This document shows, in pieces, positions 6,090 to 15,931 of a stretch of DNA of 51,506 nucleotides. Within the stretch, counting starts at the first letter, position 1. The number at the start of each line of letters is the position of its first letter. Made by a program: the position numbers and the translations under genes. Under the pieces are notes generated by a model. The model was not told where the DNA came from. It saw only the letters and a program-made list of their open reading frames with translations, and ran no database searches. The stretch spans positions 1 to 51,506 of the forward strand of contig SYHX01000054.1 of NCBI GenBank assembly GCA_005799025.1. Reading direction: 5' to 3'. This DNA is from Bacteroidota bacterium (GTDB lineage: Bacteria > Bacteroidota > Bacteroidia > UBA7662).

Positions 6090-9000
6090 TCAATTAGCCA
6101 AGGTGAAACGAATGCTCACGCCCCCGCTGGTTTGGGAATTGGGAAAGGAAGTGGAAATATAGGGCGTGGACAATTGGTAATCCACAAAAAGTCGCACATT
6201 AATCATGTCGTTTAGGACATAATCAGCGCTCGGTTTGACCGAAACCGTCCTACCGCCTCCGGAGGGCTGCGGTTCTACCCCGTCCAAATCCCTCATTAGC
6301 ATGAAATTATCCCTAATATTCAAATCGAAACGGAGGTTGAGGTCGTTCTTGAGCTCGCGGAGTTCGCCGTTAATCAGGAAAGGCAAACGCGGGTTATTCC
6401 AGCGGTATCCTCCTCCTATGGTGAGCTCTCTTGTGGTGTTTTCGTTCAAACGGTTGTTTACTAGAGTGAGGGTTAGATTTCGGGAGGTTTTGTACTCCAG
6501 CCTCAAGGTGAGGTTGTTTTTGAGGGTGGCGTCGAGGCCGATTAGCGGGGTTAATTGTTCGGCGATGCTGATTTGAGCGATTTGGTATCGGGGATAAAAA
6601 TCCTTGGTGTTGATGCTGTCCCGCCTGGATGCCGCGCCGTTCCTTTCTTGATACACGAGATTCGTCGAAAAATTACCCACCGAGTAAACAGAGCGGTAGC
6701 CATGGCTGATCATGATGTTCTGGAATCTTTCCTTGAACCAAGGAATTTGGGTAAGGCCAGAATAATTGAGTCTCCAATTGGGCATGGGTAGGACGGGGAA
6801 ATAAGAAGTGGAGGCCTTACCTGGATTTTGACCCGTATAAGCGGACAGGAATGAGGGGATAAGGACATCAATGGATTTGCGGCTGTAGCCATCCGGGAAA
6901 AGGCTGTCAATTTCCCCACGCCCTGAGGAGTTGGGGTTGGATCGCGCAAGGCGTTCCGCAATTTCTAAACGATTCTCTTCGAAGCGACGGAAATTATCTG
7001 AACTTAGGTAGTCGGCTTGGCCAGGATTGGTCGGGATTTTCTCCAGGAATCCCCGTAGGCTAATCATCGAAATACTAAAATCCCCGGATTCCATACCGTT
7101 GAATTGCGTGACATCGCCTAATCGATTGGCCCTGAAATTTTGTTGAAAACGCATCACATCCGTTTTGTTGGCGGTGATGGTGATTCGGAATTCTTTGAAA
7201 GGCTCTAAGGTCGCCTGGAGCTGGGCATTGAGGTTGCGGTTGGTAACATAAAGCGCGGTCAGGTTCGTGTCCGTACTCAACCAGTTTTTGGTGATGATGT
7301 CGGGGCGAAGATCCCTTTGATCCCCGAAGACAAAGGGAAAACCGGGCGCGTTGATGTCGGTATTGTTGCCCAAAACAGTAGGCTCCTTATTAAATCCCGG
7401 GATGACCGTTCCTTCGGTCAAACTAATGTTGGCGGAGACGTTTTTGAGCATGGCAATAGCTTTGATTCCGTTGCGCCACAGGTTCAAGGAATAATCCTCT
7501 TCGGGTTCTTGGGGAGGTTTTTTGCCGCCAGGCTTTGAACCCACTGCCCCCTTGGCTTTGGGGTTCTTGGCTTTAGGGTCTTCGGTTTTGCCGCCTTTGG
7601 CTTTAGGGTCCTTGGATTTGGACCCGGGCGCGGTAGGGACAGGATCCTTGAGAGGCTGATCGGCCAGGACTTTGCGCAGAAAAGCCCATTTATTGTACAG
7701 CGTATTCATGGTAATGTTGGTGTTGATTCGCTGTGTTCTGGAATTCTGAATGGTATTCCCCAGATTGACCGCGGCCAAGGGCGCGGCAATCCACTCATAA
7801 TTCGCTTGGTATTGGTAAGCGATGTTCATGAAGTCCATAAGGGGCAATTTGTTGATGGGCACTTGGTAATTGGCGCTCATAGTATGCGTAAAGCGGGTTG
7901 GTCTTCCTCCGTTGCGTAAATTGTTAAGGACGGTATCGCGTTTGGCTTCGGTATCCAAAAGCCCAAAGGGCTCGTCAATTCTCGCAGCTGCAGTTGCATC
8001 GTATTCTATGCGCAGACCCTGGGTCAAATCGTGCCGGAATCCATATACTCGGTTCATCAAGAAATTCTTGTTGACCGTCGCAGCAATTCCCTTGCCCCCG
8101 TCTGCATTGTTACGAAGCTGGGTATGCTGGTACAGACGATCCACATCCACCCTCAGGGTGAGACTGGTCGGCAGAAGGTTGAAGTTAAAATCACGAATTA
8201 ACGTCAACGCTTTGGGTTGCAGCCACGAGACGGAGCCCAGGGGCCGAATAGGATTGGATCTACCCGAATACTGGTAACCAAGGCTACCTCGGTAGGTTTC
8301 TGTGCTGTTGAACGCCGTGAAGGGATTTCGTTGAAAAAGCTCAGAATAAGCCAGGGTCAAATTGAAATTAGCCAAATCCCAAGGCTTGGGCATTCCGCTC
8401 CCTTTGCGGGTTAATTGTAAATTCGTTAAATTAAAAGCCTTGCGCCGGCTGTAGGTTTCCGCAGAATAAACAATGGAATCCCTTTGGGCGCCTTTTTCGT
8501 AGCCATCCAAAATATTTTTGAGCAATACATCCCCGTCCAACGGGTTGAATTCAGGGGTACTGAAGGTTTCACCGTAGGCGGCATAGATTGGAACACGCAA
8601 ATTGGATTGCGAACCAAAGAATTTACCCAAATCAAGGTTGGTCGAAGCGTCGTATTGCACCAATTCTTCGCGAGATCGCTCGCTGACCTTACTCTCTAGC
8701 CCGCCGAACCCAATTCCTTTATAAAGACCGGTGGCGCTCAGGGTGCCAAGATCGGCCAATTTCATATTGAGATTTCCGGTAGCTGCGGTGCCGGATCGAT
8801 TATCAAATTCCGTCAACCTTAATTCGTTGAACCAAATTTCCCCGCATTTCTCAAGGCCGTCATCGGAAGAACCCGATGTTTTGCGCGGATTCCGTACTCC
8901 CAACATGATGGTCTGTACCTGGCTAAGGTTAGGGTTTCCAAGAACTGTGATGCGTTGCCCCGTCGCGGTTTGTGTTCGGAAGGGAATATTCAAGGGCCAA

Positions 9001-12000
9001 TTTTGTTTGTTTCTTTCTTTCTTGGCGCCGTTGAGATCGGCAAAGAGAATCGATAAATTATTACCAGCGGGCCAGATACTTTCCGGAGTTCCAGACCCAG
9101 GTGCGGTGATCACCAACGCTTGTTCATATTCGTAATAGTTCTGGTTGTAGTCGTTGCCCAATCGAACAAATGCAGAGACGTCCCCGTCTTGCAGGTCTGC
9201 GCCTTCGGCGTGCATGAACATCTCCAAACGTTTGTAGGCACGGATATCAAAAGCCGTGTTTTTGAAAGCCGCACGGGAATCCCCGTCCCGTAACTGACAG
9301 AAACGTACCTGCAACGATTGTTCGTTCAGCTGCTGGAAATTGGTGGTAAACACATTTCTTACCCTTTCGATCCCCGGAGGAAGCACATAAGGTATCGGTA
9401 ATTTGTTACCATTTTCTTCAATATTCACTGTGGAAAGCAGAAACACCGTAGGATCCCCTTGGTCCACTGGAGTATATTCGCCTGGAGGGGCCAAGCTTTG
9501 AAGATATCTCCGCCAATCTGTTCTAACCAACTGCATCGTGGCCATGCGGCATATGATGCTGTCTGTAAATCCCGCGAAATACATCCGTGCAAAGCGGATC
9601 GACTTGAAATCTGTAATATTACCCACACGACGGTCCGGAGCCAGCACTGGCACCCTGAATTGATACCATTTCACGACTTCTGTCGTTCCGTTGCGAAGCT
9701 GAACCGGGGATTCAAAAACATCGGTAATATAATTTCGCCCAATTTGCATTTCCCCGGGCCTGAGATTCACCCGGTATTCAAAATAATCTTCGGTCTGGGT
9801 CAGGGTATTGTCGCTGTTCAGATCTTCGGAATTTGGTAGGTTGGTGGCCGAAGTGGGATAGGGTTCGGGCGATTGTTGATCCGTTGCGGAATTGCCTTGG
9901 GGGAGATTAAAGAGCTTGTAGCGACCCAAGATGGATTTGCGGTTGTTATCAAAATCGCTGCCCCTGAAGTGATGGTAGTTATCGGAGGCTGGGTCTTGGT
10001 CAGCTGATTGGAAGGCAAGCGAAGAGGATCCAAATCTTGTTTCAATACTGCTCAAATAACGACTCCCGAAGAAACCCCGCTCTTGGGCATCGTTGAAGCC
10101 ATCCAATCCTACGTCTTGGGTAGCCCTCGAGGCAGGGTTGTTATCGAAAGCATTAATAAGGGGGGGTAATTTGGGAACCAAGCCCCAAGCGGTGGTATCC
10201 ACCTGTCCTGTGCCGTCCGCTTTGGGAAAGCCGTTTTCGAAAGAACGACGCCCATCTTTCAGGATATCCTCTGAGCAATTACCCAAGTTAAAAAATATCG
10301 TACCGCCGCTATGATTCGGTTGGTATATAAAAGGGTCCATCATCCAAAACTCAATGAATTCAATATTTGCCGCTTCAAAGTCATTGGGCTCAACCCTCCT
10401 TTGCATTCCTCCCCATCGCGATGCAGGATTCAGTAAACGTCCTGCCGAGTCAATTCCTGCCGCGAAGGGGCTCGGAGTAACATCAAAATTGTAAGGCCCT
10501 TTCTCCGTGGGATAATAAGCCAAATCGAAAGTAGGCAGATTGACGGGTTGATTGTTGGCAAGTTGCCTGTTAGGGAACACCTCCTGCACTAATATTTCCC
10601 GCATGTAATGGTTGGACTTCATCGCCACATCGTTTTGGATATGCGAAGGGGTCAAAGGAGAATTCCGAAAAAAAAGAGGATCAATATTATACCAACTCAG
10701 GTTGGCTCGGTTGTAACCGTAAGGAAGGCTATCGCGCAGGCGGTGTTCTGGATAACGAGAGGGCGTGGAGGAATAAAACCAGCTGTTGAAGCTACGAATA
10801 TCGTAATTGCTTTCGGAGCTTTCAAAGTCATCAATGTACGAAATCCCCGCGGTACCCAAGACCGCGGAATTTCCAGGGAGCAAATGGGCTACCTCCGCAG
10901 AGAGCTGAAAATTCGAGACCTCATCGCTGCGGTACAGGGGCAACAAATTCAGCATGCGGGTAATGAAGCGGCTGTCTTGCAGTATGCTAATATCCGCTCC
11001 AAGGATATTATTCGAAACAGGCTCTTCGCCTTGGTTCACCTTTTGGGTAATAGGCCTTTCCACCATGCGCACATAGGTGCCACCCAGGTTGACACGCTTG
11101 TTGAGCCGGTAATCCAAGCGTGCTCCCATCATGTTTCGTTGGTTGGCCTGGAAAATGGGATTGTTCTCGAAAGCCACTTGGATGGGTTCTGCCGACGATA
11201 GTAAACTGGAATTGATGATGCGGACTTTGCCCATCATGTAATCTACCGTATAGTCCTGACCTTCGCTCAGCAAACGCCCCCCTGCAGTCACGCGCACCGA
11301 ACCTTGAGGCACATTGGTAGCGCCTAGTGATATTTCACTTCCTGAGGCAGATTGGTATTGCCCCACCAACTTGAATCGGTTCAATTCCGGAAATTGTTGG
11401 GCCCATGCTTTGGTGCTATCGTATAGAGGCCTGAAGACGTATTTGTTTTTGATTTCTGAGGGTGTGTTACCAGCGGAGTTAAAGGCAGCATCAAGGTCCT
11501 GGCCAAAGGGCTCTACCCGAGGAAAAATAATGCGCCCTCTGGCCTGGTCCACTGTTAGGTTATTCACAAAGTCAAAAATCCCGTCCGGCTGCGGCTCCAA
11601 TTGGGTATTGAGTTGATCCAACCCCAGAACAGTAATCAATTGTTGACCCGCCAGGCTTCCTTCGGGAATGAAATTTTTGTTACCATTAAGGACGTCGGTG
11701 TAAACGACATCCATCCTAAAATTCTGATTCGATAATTGAAAAGCATTGAGGGAATAAATGTTTTTCATCATCAAATCCCAGGTCGGTAAATCCGTTCGAA
11801 TAGCAGTGCCTTTGAGAAGCTTCAAGAAGAGCACTGTAGGATCGGTCTGCTCGCTTGGAACTTCCTGAGAAAACTCCCCTACCCTGTATATCTCCCCGTT
11901 CACGCTGTATTCATAGGCCACAGCAAGTACCTCGTCGTTGTTAAGGGTAGTATTCAAGGAGACATAACCTAAAAGAGGATGAAAAGAATATTGGTTGGGT

Positions 12001-13367
12001 TGCAGCCTGCGGGCAAACAGGACCTCGTAATCCTTTGCCGAGGCTAATGAATCGAACGGCGCGGTGCTTTCCAGCACATCAAAAATGGAATTGATTTTGC
12101 GAGCCCCAGCTTGGGCATTGGCTACCAGCGCCCCATACAGTCCATTGGCTTCGTTGCGAGGAAAAAAAGACCCCGGGGTCGATTGAATGATAGGATTATG
12201 GGGTCTAGGTTCCGCCAAATCCATGAAAGCCGCCACGTCCCTCAAATCGCTGTTAATATTGTTACGGTTTGTGACCCAAACCTCCACGCGGGTAACAATG
12301 ACGCTGGAACGAACAATAGGAGGTGTAGCCATCGCCTGGTTGTATTGCTCACGGAAGAAATTTGACAAAAAGAAATGTCGATTGACATCGTATTGATCTA
12401 CCGGTATGGAGAATCGCGTGGTTTGCGCTCCGCCTTGGACTTGGATCTGTTGGTTTTGACCCCTTTGTTGAGCCAGCACCGCATTAACGCGCAGATCACC
12501 AAACTGCATTTCGGATTTGATCCCAAAAAGGCTTTGACTTCCCTGAATCAGCCCACTTCGAAGGGGAAGGTTGACATTGCCAAGCTCTATTTTTTTGAAA
12601 ATCTCATCTTCTTCTCCGGTATGTTCGAGCTTCATCATGTTCTCGAAATTGAAGACCGCTTGGGTGTTTTGTGCGGTATTGAAGCGGACCTTTTCACCAA
12701 TCGAGCCAATCACGTTCATCTGAATATTCATGTCAAAGTCGAAATTGGTCATTCGCCTTTGTTGAATATTCATGTTGGGGTTGTTGATATAATTGGAATT
12801 CACGGCAAAGCGTAATTCCGCCGAACCCTGGGGTCGGATGTCAATGGTGTTCCCTCCGAATATCCGATTGAAAATTTTGGGACCCACATAAATCTTGGGG
12901 ATTAAGCCACGGCGTTCTGAGGCCACTCCGCCGCTGGCGCCCTGGTTGCGTGATTTCCAATAGGCTTGTTTGTCACGGTTTTCACGCCAAGCGAGGTATT
13001 CGCTAAGGGTCATCATACGGGAAATTCCCAAATAGGTGTTTCCAATCCGTTTGCGCAGGATGTAGAGCCCGGATACCGGGTCGTAATCCACCACTTCTTC
13101 TTCAGGATTACTTAACTCGATGGCCCCACCATATGTCGGCGGCTTTTGCGTGCTTTTCAGAGAATCTTGCCTTGATCGCTTTAGAGTCGCAGAGTCAATA
13201 TCAGTAGCGCTAGAATCCAATGCCATGATTCTTTCCTCGGCGATGATTTGGGCGCTAGGTTTTTTGAAAAAAGTTCCAGGTGCCGTTTCGGCCCATAAGC
13301 CGAACACCCCCCCCAACAGGGGCCAAAGTGCGCTGCTTCTTGCAAATTTGGAATAGGGCCAATGCAT
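6090..13367 (-). CDS. sprA: SprA, outer-membrane translocon of type IX secretion
   Basis: A 2425-residue protein, close to the roughly 2400 residues of Flavobacterium SprA (Sov in Porphyromonas). SprA forms a very large beta-barrel through which folded cargo with C-terminal sorting domains leaves the cell, and it is needed for gliding. The start carries a signal peptide (hydrophobic PLLGGVFGLWA). The body has the repeating beta-strand character of the family, with long conserved stretches such as YIDDFESSESNYDIRSFN and QFNGMESGDFSIS, and it ends in a beta-strand. Residues about 1908-1958 are an unusual low-complexity insert of Lys, Pro, Ala, Gly and Asp. The ATG at 13367 lies 42 nt after ruvA, so co-transcription is likely. 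It precedes gcvH, as in other Flavobacteriales. Confidence 0.97.
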   Translation of the reverse strand: MHWPYSKFARSSALWPLLGGVFGLWAETAPGTFFKKPSAQIIAEERIMALDSSATDIDSATLKRSRQDSLKSTQKPPTYGGAIELSNPEEEVVDYDPVSGLYILRKRIGNTYLGISRMMTLSEYLAWRENRDKQAYWKSRNQGASGGVASERRGLIPKIYVGPKIFNRIFGGNTIDIRPQGSAELRFAVNSNYINNPNMNIQQRRMTNFDFDMNIQMNVIGSIGEKVRFNTAQNTQAVFNFENMMKLEHTGEEDEIFKKIELGNVNLPLRSGLIQGSQSLFGIKSEMQFGDLRVNAVLAQQRGQNQQIQVQGGAQTTRFSIPVDQYDVNRHFFLSNFFREQYNQAMATPPIVRSSVIVTRVEVWVTNRNNINSDLRDVAAFMDLAEPRPHNPIIQSTPGSFFPRNEANGLYGALVANAQAGARKINSIFDVLESTAPFDSLASAKDYEVLFARRLQPNQYSFHPLLGYVSLNTTLNNDEVLAVAYEYSVNGEIYRVGEFSQEVPSEQTDPTVLFLKLLKGTAIRTDLPTWDLMMKNIYSLNAFQLSNQNFRMDVVYTDVLNGNKNFIPEGSLAGQQLITVLGLDQLNTQLEPQPDGIFDFVNNLTVDQARGRIIFPRVEPFGQDLDAAFNSAGNTPSEIKNKYVFRPLYDSTKAWAQQFPELNRFKLVGQYQSASGSEISLGATNVPQGSVRVTAGGRLLSEGQDYTVDYMMGKVRIINSSLLSSAEPIQVAFENNPIFQANQRNMMGARLDYRLNKRVNLGGTYVRMVERPITQKVNQGEEPVSNNILGADISILQDSRFITRMLNLLPLYRSDEVSNFQLSAEVAHLLPGNSAVLGTAGISYIDDFESSESNYDIRSFNSWFYSSTPSRYPEHRLRDSLPYGYNRANLSWYNIDPLFFRNSPLTPSHIQNDVAMKSNHYMREILVQEVFPNRQLANNQPVNLPTFDLAYYPTEKGPYNFDVTPSPFAAGIDSAGRLLNPASRWGGMQRRVEPNDFEAANIEFIEFWMMDPFIYQPNHSGGTIFFNLGNCSEDILKDGRRSFENGFPKADGTGQVDTTAWGLVPKLPPLINAFDNNPASRATQDVGLDGFNDAQERGFFGSRYLSSIETRFGSSSLAFQSADQDPASDNYHHFRGSDFDNNRKSILGRYKLFNLPQGNSATDQQSPEPYPTSATNLPNSEDLNSDNTLTQTEDYFEYRVNLRPGEMQIGRNYITDVFESPVQLRNGTTEVVKWYQFRVPVLAPDRRVGNITDFKSIRFARMYFAGFTDSIICRMATMQLVRTDWRRYLQSLAPPGEYTPVDQGDPTVFLLSTVNIEENGNKLPIPYVLPPGIERVRNVFTTNFQQLNEQSLQVRFCQLRDGDSRAAFKNTAFDIRAYKRLEMFMHAEGADLQDGDVSAFVRLGNDYNQNYYEYEQALVITAPGSGTPESIWPAGNNLSILFADLNGAKKERNKQNWPLNIPFRTQTATGQRITVLGNPNLSQVQTIMLGVRNPRKTSGSSDDGLEKCGEIWFNELRLTEFDNRSGTAATGNLNMKLADLGTLSATGLYKGIGFGGLESKVSERSREELVQYDASTNLDLGKFFGSQSNLRVPIYAAYGETFSTPEFNPLDGDVLLKNILDGYEKGAQRDSIVYSAETYSRRKAFNLTNLQLTRKGSGMPKPWDLANFNLTLAYSELFQRNPFTAFNSTETYRGSLGYQYSGRSNPIRPLGSVSWLQPKALTLIRDFNFNLLPTSLTLRVDVDRLYQHTQLRNNADGGKGIAATVNKNFLMNRVYGFRHDLTQGLRIEYDATAAARIDEPFGLLDTEAKRDTVLNNLRNGGRPTRFTHTMSANYQVPINKLPLMDFMNIAYQYQANYEWIAAPLAAVNLGNTIQNSRTQRINTNITMNTLYNKWAFLRKVLADQPLKDPVPTAPGSKSKDPKAKGGKTEDPKAKNPKAKGAVGSKPGGKKPPQEPEEDYSLNLWRNGIKAIAMLKNVSANISLTEGTVIPGFNKEPTVLGNNTDINAPGFPFVFGDQRDLRPDIITKNWLSTDTNLTALYVTNRNLNAQLQATLEPFKEFRITITANKTDVMRFQQNFRANRLGDVTQFNGMESGDFSISMISLRGFLEKIPTNPGQADYLSSDNFRRFEENRLEIAERLARSNPNSSGRGEIDSLFPDGYSRKSIDVLIPSFLSAYTGQNPGKASTSYFPVLPMPNWRLNYSGLTQIPWFKERFQNIMISHGYRSVYSVGNFSTNLVYQERNGAASRRDSINTKDFYPRYQIAQISIAEQLTPLIGLDATLKNNLTLRLEYKTSRNLTLTLVNNRLNENTTRELTIGGGYRWNNPRLPFLINGELRELKNDLNLRFDLNIRDNFMLMRDLDGVEPQPSGGGRTVSVKPSADYVLNDMINVRLFVDYQLSTPYISTSFPNSQTSGGVSIRFTLAN

Positions 13368-13409
13368 GCTAATCCGAGGCTATCGGGGGTTTTGGGGAAG
13401 GAGAGCTAT

Positions 13410-14030
13410 CTATAGACTATGGAGGACCGCCCGGATCAAACTTTCGGTATCATGTGGCGATGGGGAGTCGCTGAGGATATTTCGGAGGCTTTTTTCCATA
13501 GCGGGTCGGGAAAACCCCAAAGCAACAAGGGCTAATAACGCTTCTTCTTGGATTTTCGTATTCGATGATGCGCCGTGGTCCGCGTTCGTTGGAGAACCGG
13601 GCGCACTCTGTGCCCCTTGGCTTGCCCCCTCAGGACGAATTCGATCCCTGAGGTCAAGCACCAAACGTTGAGCGGTTTTGGGCCCTATTCCCTTGATTCG
13701 TTGGATTTCATGCACTGCCCCGCGCCGGATGGAGTCTTCCAAATCTGATGGCGAAGCATAACTTAGGATAGTCCGGGCTGATTGAGGGCCAATTCCCTGG
13801 ACAGATATTAAGTGTTGGAACATTGATTTTTCAATAGGTTCCGCGAACCCAAAAAGCAAATGTGCATCCTCTCGAATGCTCATATGCGTCAACACTTTGC
13901 ACGAACCGGTATCTGGTAATTTTCCGTAGGTGTTCAGGGAGATGTGCACCTCATAGCCGATTCCACCAACCTGCAGGATCAGCAGGGTTGGTGTTTTGAG
14001 TGCGATATCACCTTCAAGAAATGCAATCAT
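13410..14030 (-). CDS. ruvA: Holliday junction DNA helicase subunit RuvA
   Basis: A 206-residue RuvA, which tetramerises on Holliday junctions and positions the RuvB motor. Domain I is an OB fold (MIAFLEGDI to FGFAEP). Domain II holds two helix-hairpin-helix motifs, VQGIGPQSARTILS (about 77-90) and IKGIGPKTAQRLVLDL (about 112-127). A linker rich in Ser, Gly and Ala leads to domain III (EEALLALVALGFSRPAMEKSL), which contacts RuvB. It starts the minus-strand run leading to sprA, and has a consensus -7 element 20 nt upstream. ruvB and ruvC are not in the window. Confidence 0.97.
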   Translation of the reverse strand: MIAFLEGDIALKTPTLLILQVGGIGYEVHISLNTYGKLPDTGSCKVLTHMSIREDAHLLFGFAEPIEKSMFQHLISVQGIGPQSARTILSYASPSDLEDSIRRGAVHEIQRIKGIGPKTAQRLVLDLRDRIRPEGASQGAQSAPGSPTNADHGASSNTKIQEEALLALVALGFSRPAMEKSLRNILSDSPSPHDTESLIRAVLHSL

Positions 14031-14049
14031 GGGATAAGCAATTTGCGAG

Positions 14050-14057
14050 CAAACATA
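14050..14057 (-). promoter_or_regulatory. Candidate -7 element of the ruvA-sprA operon
   Basis: The minus strand reads TATGTTTG, an exact TAnnTTTG match, ending 19 nt before the ruvA ATG. I find no TTTG at the -33 distance. It lies in the 92-nt divergent region between ruvA and the antiporter gene. Confidence 0.4.
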
Positions 14058-14076
14058 CGATTTTTGCCATAATTTG

Positions 14077-14096
14077 GGGCATAAAAGGGCATAAAA
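14077..14096. repeat. Two tandem copies of GGGCATAAAA
   Basis: Two exact, adjacent 10-bp copies in the divergent region between ruvA and the NhaC-type antiporter. The period is about one helical turn, so both copies face the same side of the DNA, as phased protein sites would. It may equally be chance. Confidence 0.3.
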
Positions 14097-14122
14097 CCCG
14101 CCTTCCCCCTTATTTTGACCGC

Positions 14123-15826
14123 ATGAAAAGCAAAAGAATTACAGGATTTACTGCTCTGGCCGTGGTTGTGCTCCTGTTCTCGTCCTTCCCTGCCCTGGCG
14201 AATGCTCCTCAAATTGCCAACGAGACTAGTGTTTGGTCTGTGGTGCCGCCTCTTGTGGCTATTGTTATGGCTTTAGTTTTGAGGGAGGTTTATCTTTCCT
14301 TGCTGTTGGCTGTCCTCAGTGGCGCGTGGATTCTGGCCGTTGACGACCATGGGTTATTTAATGGTTTAATTATAGGGCTATTACGCGTTATTGATACGTA
14401 CACCATGAAGGCGCTTTTCGACAAGGATCATTTGTCGGTAATTGTTTTCTCGATGCTCATTGGGGGCATGGTGGCGCTTTTGTCGCGAAACGGGGGGATG
14501 CAAGGAGTTGTGCACTATTTGACACGATGGGCCAAGGACGCAAGGTCGGGGCAATGGGTCACATGGTTGCTAGGGATCGTTATTTTTTTTGACGATTACG
14601 CTAATACTCTTTTGGTGGGAAATACCATGAGACCAGTGACCGATCGACTTCGAATTTCCAGGGCCAAATTGGCGTATTTGGTGGATGCCACGGCAGCACC
14701 GGTGGCCTCGGTAGCCTTTATTTCCACCTGGATCGGAGCCGAATTGGGATATATTCAAGGGGGATTGGATAAAATCGGGGAGCTTAACTTGTCAGCCTAT
14801 CAGGTCTTTATAGCCTCAGTTCCCTATTCGTTTTATGCCTGGTTGACCATAGCCTTTATGGCTATACTGATTTATCGGCAAAGGGATTTTGGTCCGATGT
14901 TAACTTCCGAGCGCCGTGCGAGGCTGGATGGCGCGGTGAATCCCTCCGAAACGGCCATTCAGGAAGCAAACTCAGAATTTGACATGAAGGCCGGTATAAC
15001 TCCCAAGGCTTACCGGGCAATTCTCCCCTTCCTCACGGTGGTGGGAGGCGTCGTGGTAGGTTTGATAGCCACAGGTTGGGATACTGCTTTGTGGTCCGAT
15101 TCTTCAAAGAGCCTTTTAGTGAAAATTTCGGAAATTGTTGGTAGAGCCGATTCTTTTAAGGCATTACTATACGGCTCTTTTGCAGGTTGTTGTGTGGCAT
15201 TAATGCTTTCTATTCATCCCCGAAACCTAACCTTGAACGAGTCCATGGATGCCTTAGTTCATGGCTTCAAAACAATGTTACCAGCTTCCCTTATTTTGGT
15301 TCTGGCCTGGGCTTTGGCTTCTTTGACCGAGGAGATGCATACGGCGGATTTTATAAGCCGAGCCTTGGTGTCTCTTGAATGGTCCGCAAGGCTTTTGCCA
15401 GCTTTAGCCTTTGTTATGGCGGGTTTAGTGGCCTTTAGCACGGGAACCAGTTGGGGTACCATGGCCATTTTGTATCCCTTGCTTTTGCCCGCGGGTTGGG
15501 AATGGATTGGGCAGGCGGGGGTTACGCCAGAGACCTCCTTGATGCTATTCTATCAGCTGGTGAGTGCTGTTTTGGCGGGGTCGGTTTTGGGGGATCATTG
15601 TTCACCCATCTCTGATACAACGATCATGAGCTCGTTGGCCTCCTCGTGCAATCATTTGGAGCACGTACGAACCCAGATGCCTTACGCCATGCTAGTCGGG
15701 TTGGTTTCGATCTTCGTTTGCTCCATACCTGCCGCATACGGGGTCTCTTTGTGGATTCTATATCCTCTAAGCCTCGCTTTGTTTTGGTGGATTCTTGGGC
15801 GTTGGGGGAAACGGGCTGAGGCTTAA
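14123..15826 (+). CDS. Na+/H+ antiporter NhaC-family transporter
   Basis: A 567-residue inner-membrane protein with many hydrophobic helices. Family marks include IVIFFDDYANTLLVG, AKLAYLVDATAAPVASVAF, STGTSWGTMAILYPL and GSVLGDHCSPISDTTIMSS; the acidic DDYAN and polar DATAAP and SDTT parts lie in membrane segments, where ion-coupling residues are expected. These fit the NhaC group, which exchanges Na+ for H+ or an organic ion; the exact substrate cannot be told. Residues 1-26 look like a signal peptide (ending FPALA), consistent with an extra first helix. The ATG at 14123 is preferred: the longer reading from 14000 would overlap ruvA on the other strand and its leader has no membrane character. 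A 105-nt gap separates it from gldA. Confidence 0.88.
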   Translation: MKSKRITGFTALAVVVLLFSSFPALANAPQIANETSVWSVVPPLVAIVMALVLREVYLSLLLAVLSGAWILAVDDHGLFNGLIIGLLRVIDTYTMKALFDKDHLSVIVFSMLIGGMVALLSRNGGMQGVVHYLTRWAKDARSGQWVTWLLGIVIFFDDYANTLLVGNTMRPVTDRLRISRAKLAYLVDATAAPVASVAFISTWIGAELGYIQGGLDKIGELNLSAYQVFIASVPYSFYAWLTIAFMAILIYRQRDFGPMLTSERRARLDGAVNPSETAIQEANSEFDMKAGITPKAYRAILPFLTVVGGVVVGLIATGWDTALWSDSSKSLLVKISEIVGRADSFKALLYGSFAGCCVALMLSIHPRNLTLNESMDALVHGFKTMLPASLILVLAWALASLTEEMHTADFISRALVSLEWSARLLPALAFVMAGLVAFSTGTSWGTMAILYPLLLPAGWEWIGQAGVTPETSLMLFYQLVSAVLAGSVLGDHCSPISDTTIMSSLASSCNHLEHVRTQMPYAMLVGLVSIFVCSIPAAYGVSLWILYPLSLALFWWILGRWGKRAEA

Positions 15827-15931
15827 TTTTGGGCCAAGCTATACGAACAAGAACGAACAGAGAGCGTTTTACGTTTTCCTGCACGGGTTGTCCACCGTCT
15901 TGTTGAATGCCGATTTTCTAAAACCTGTACC

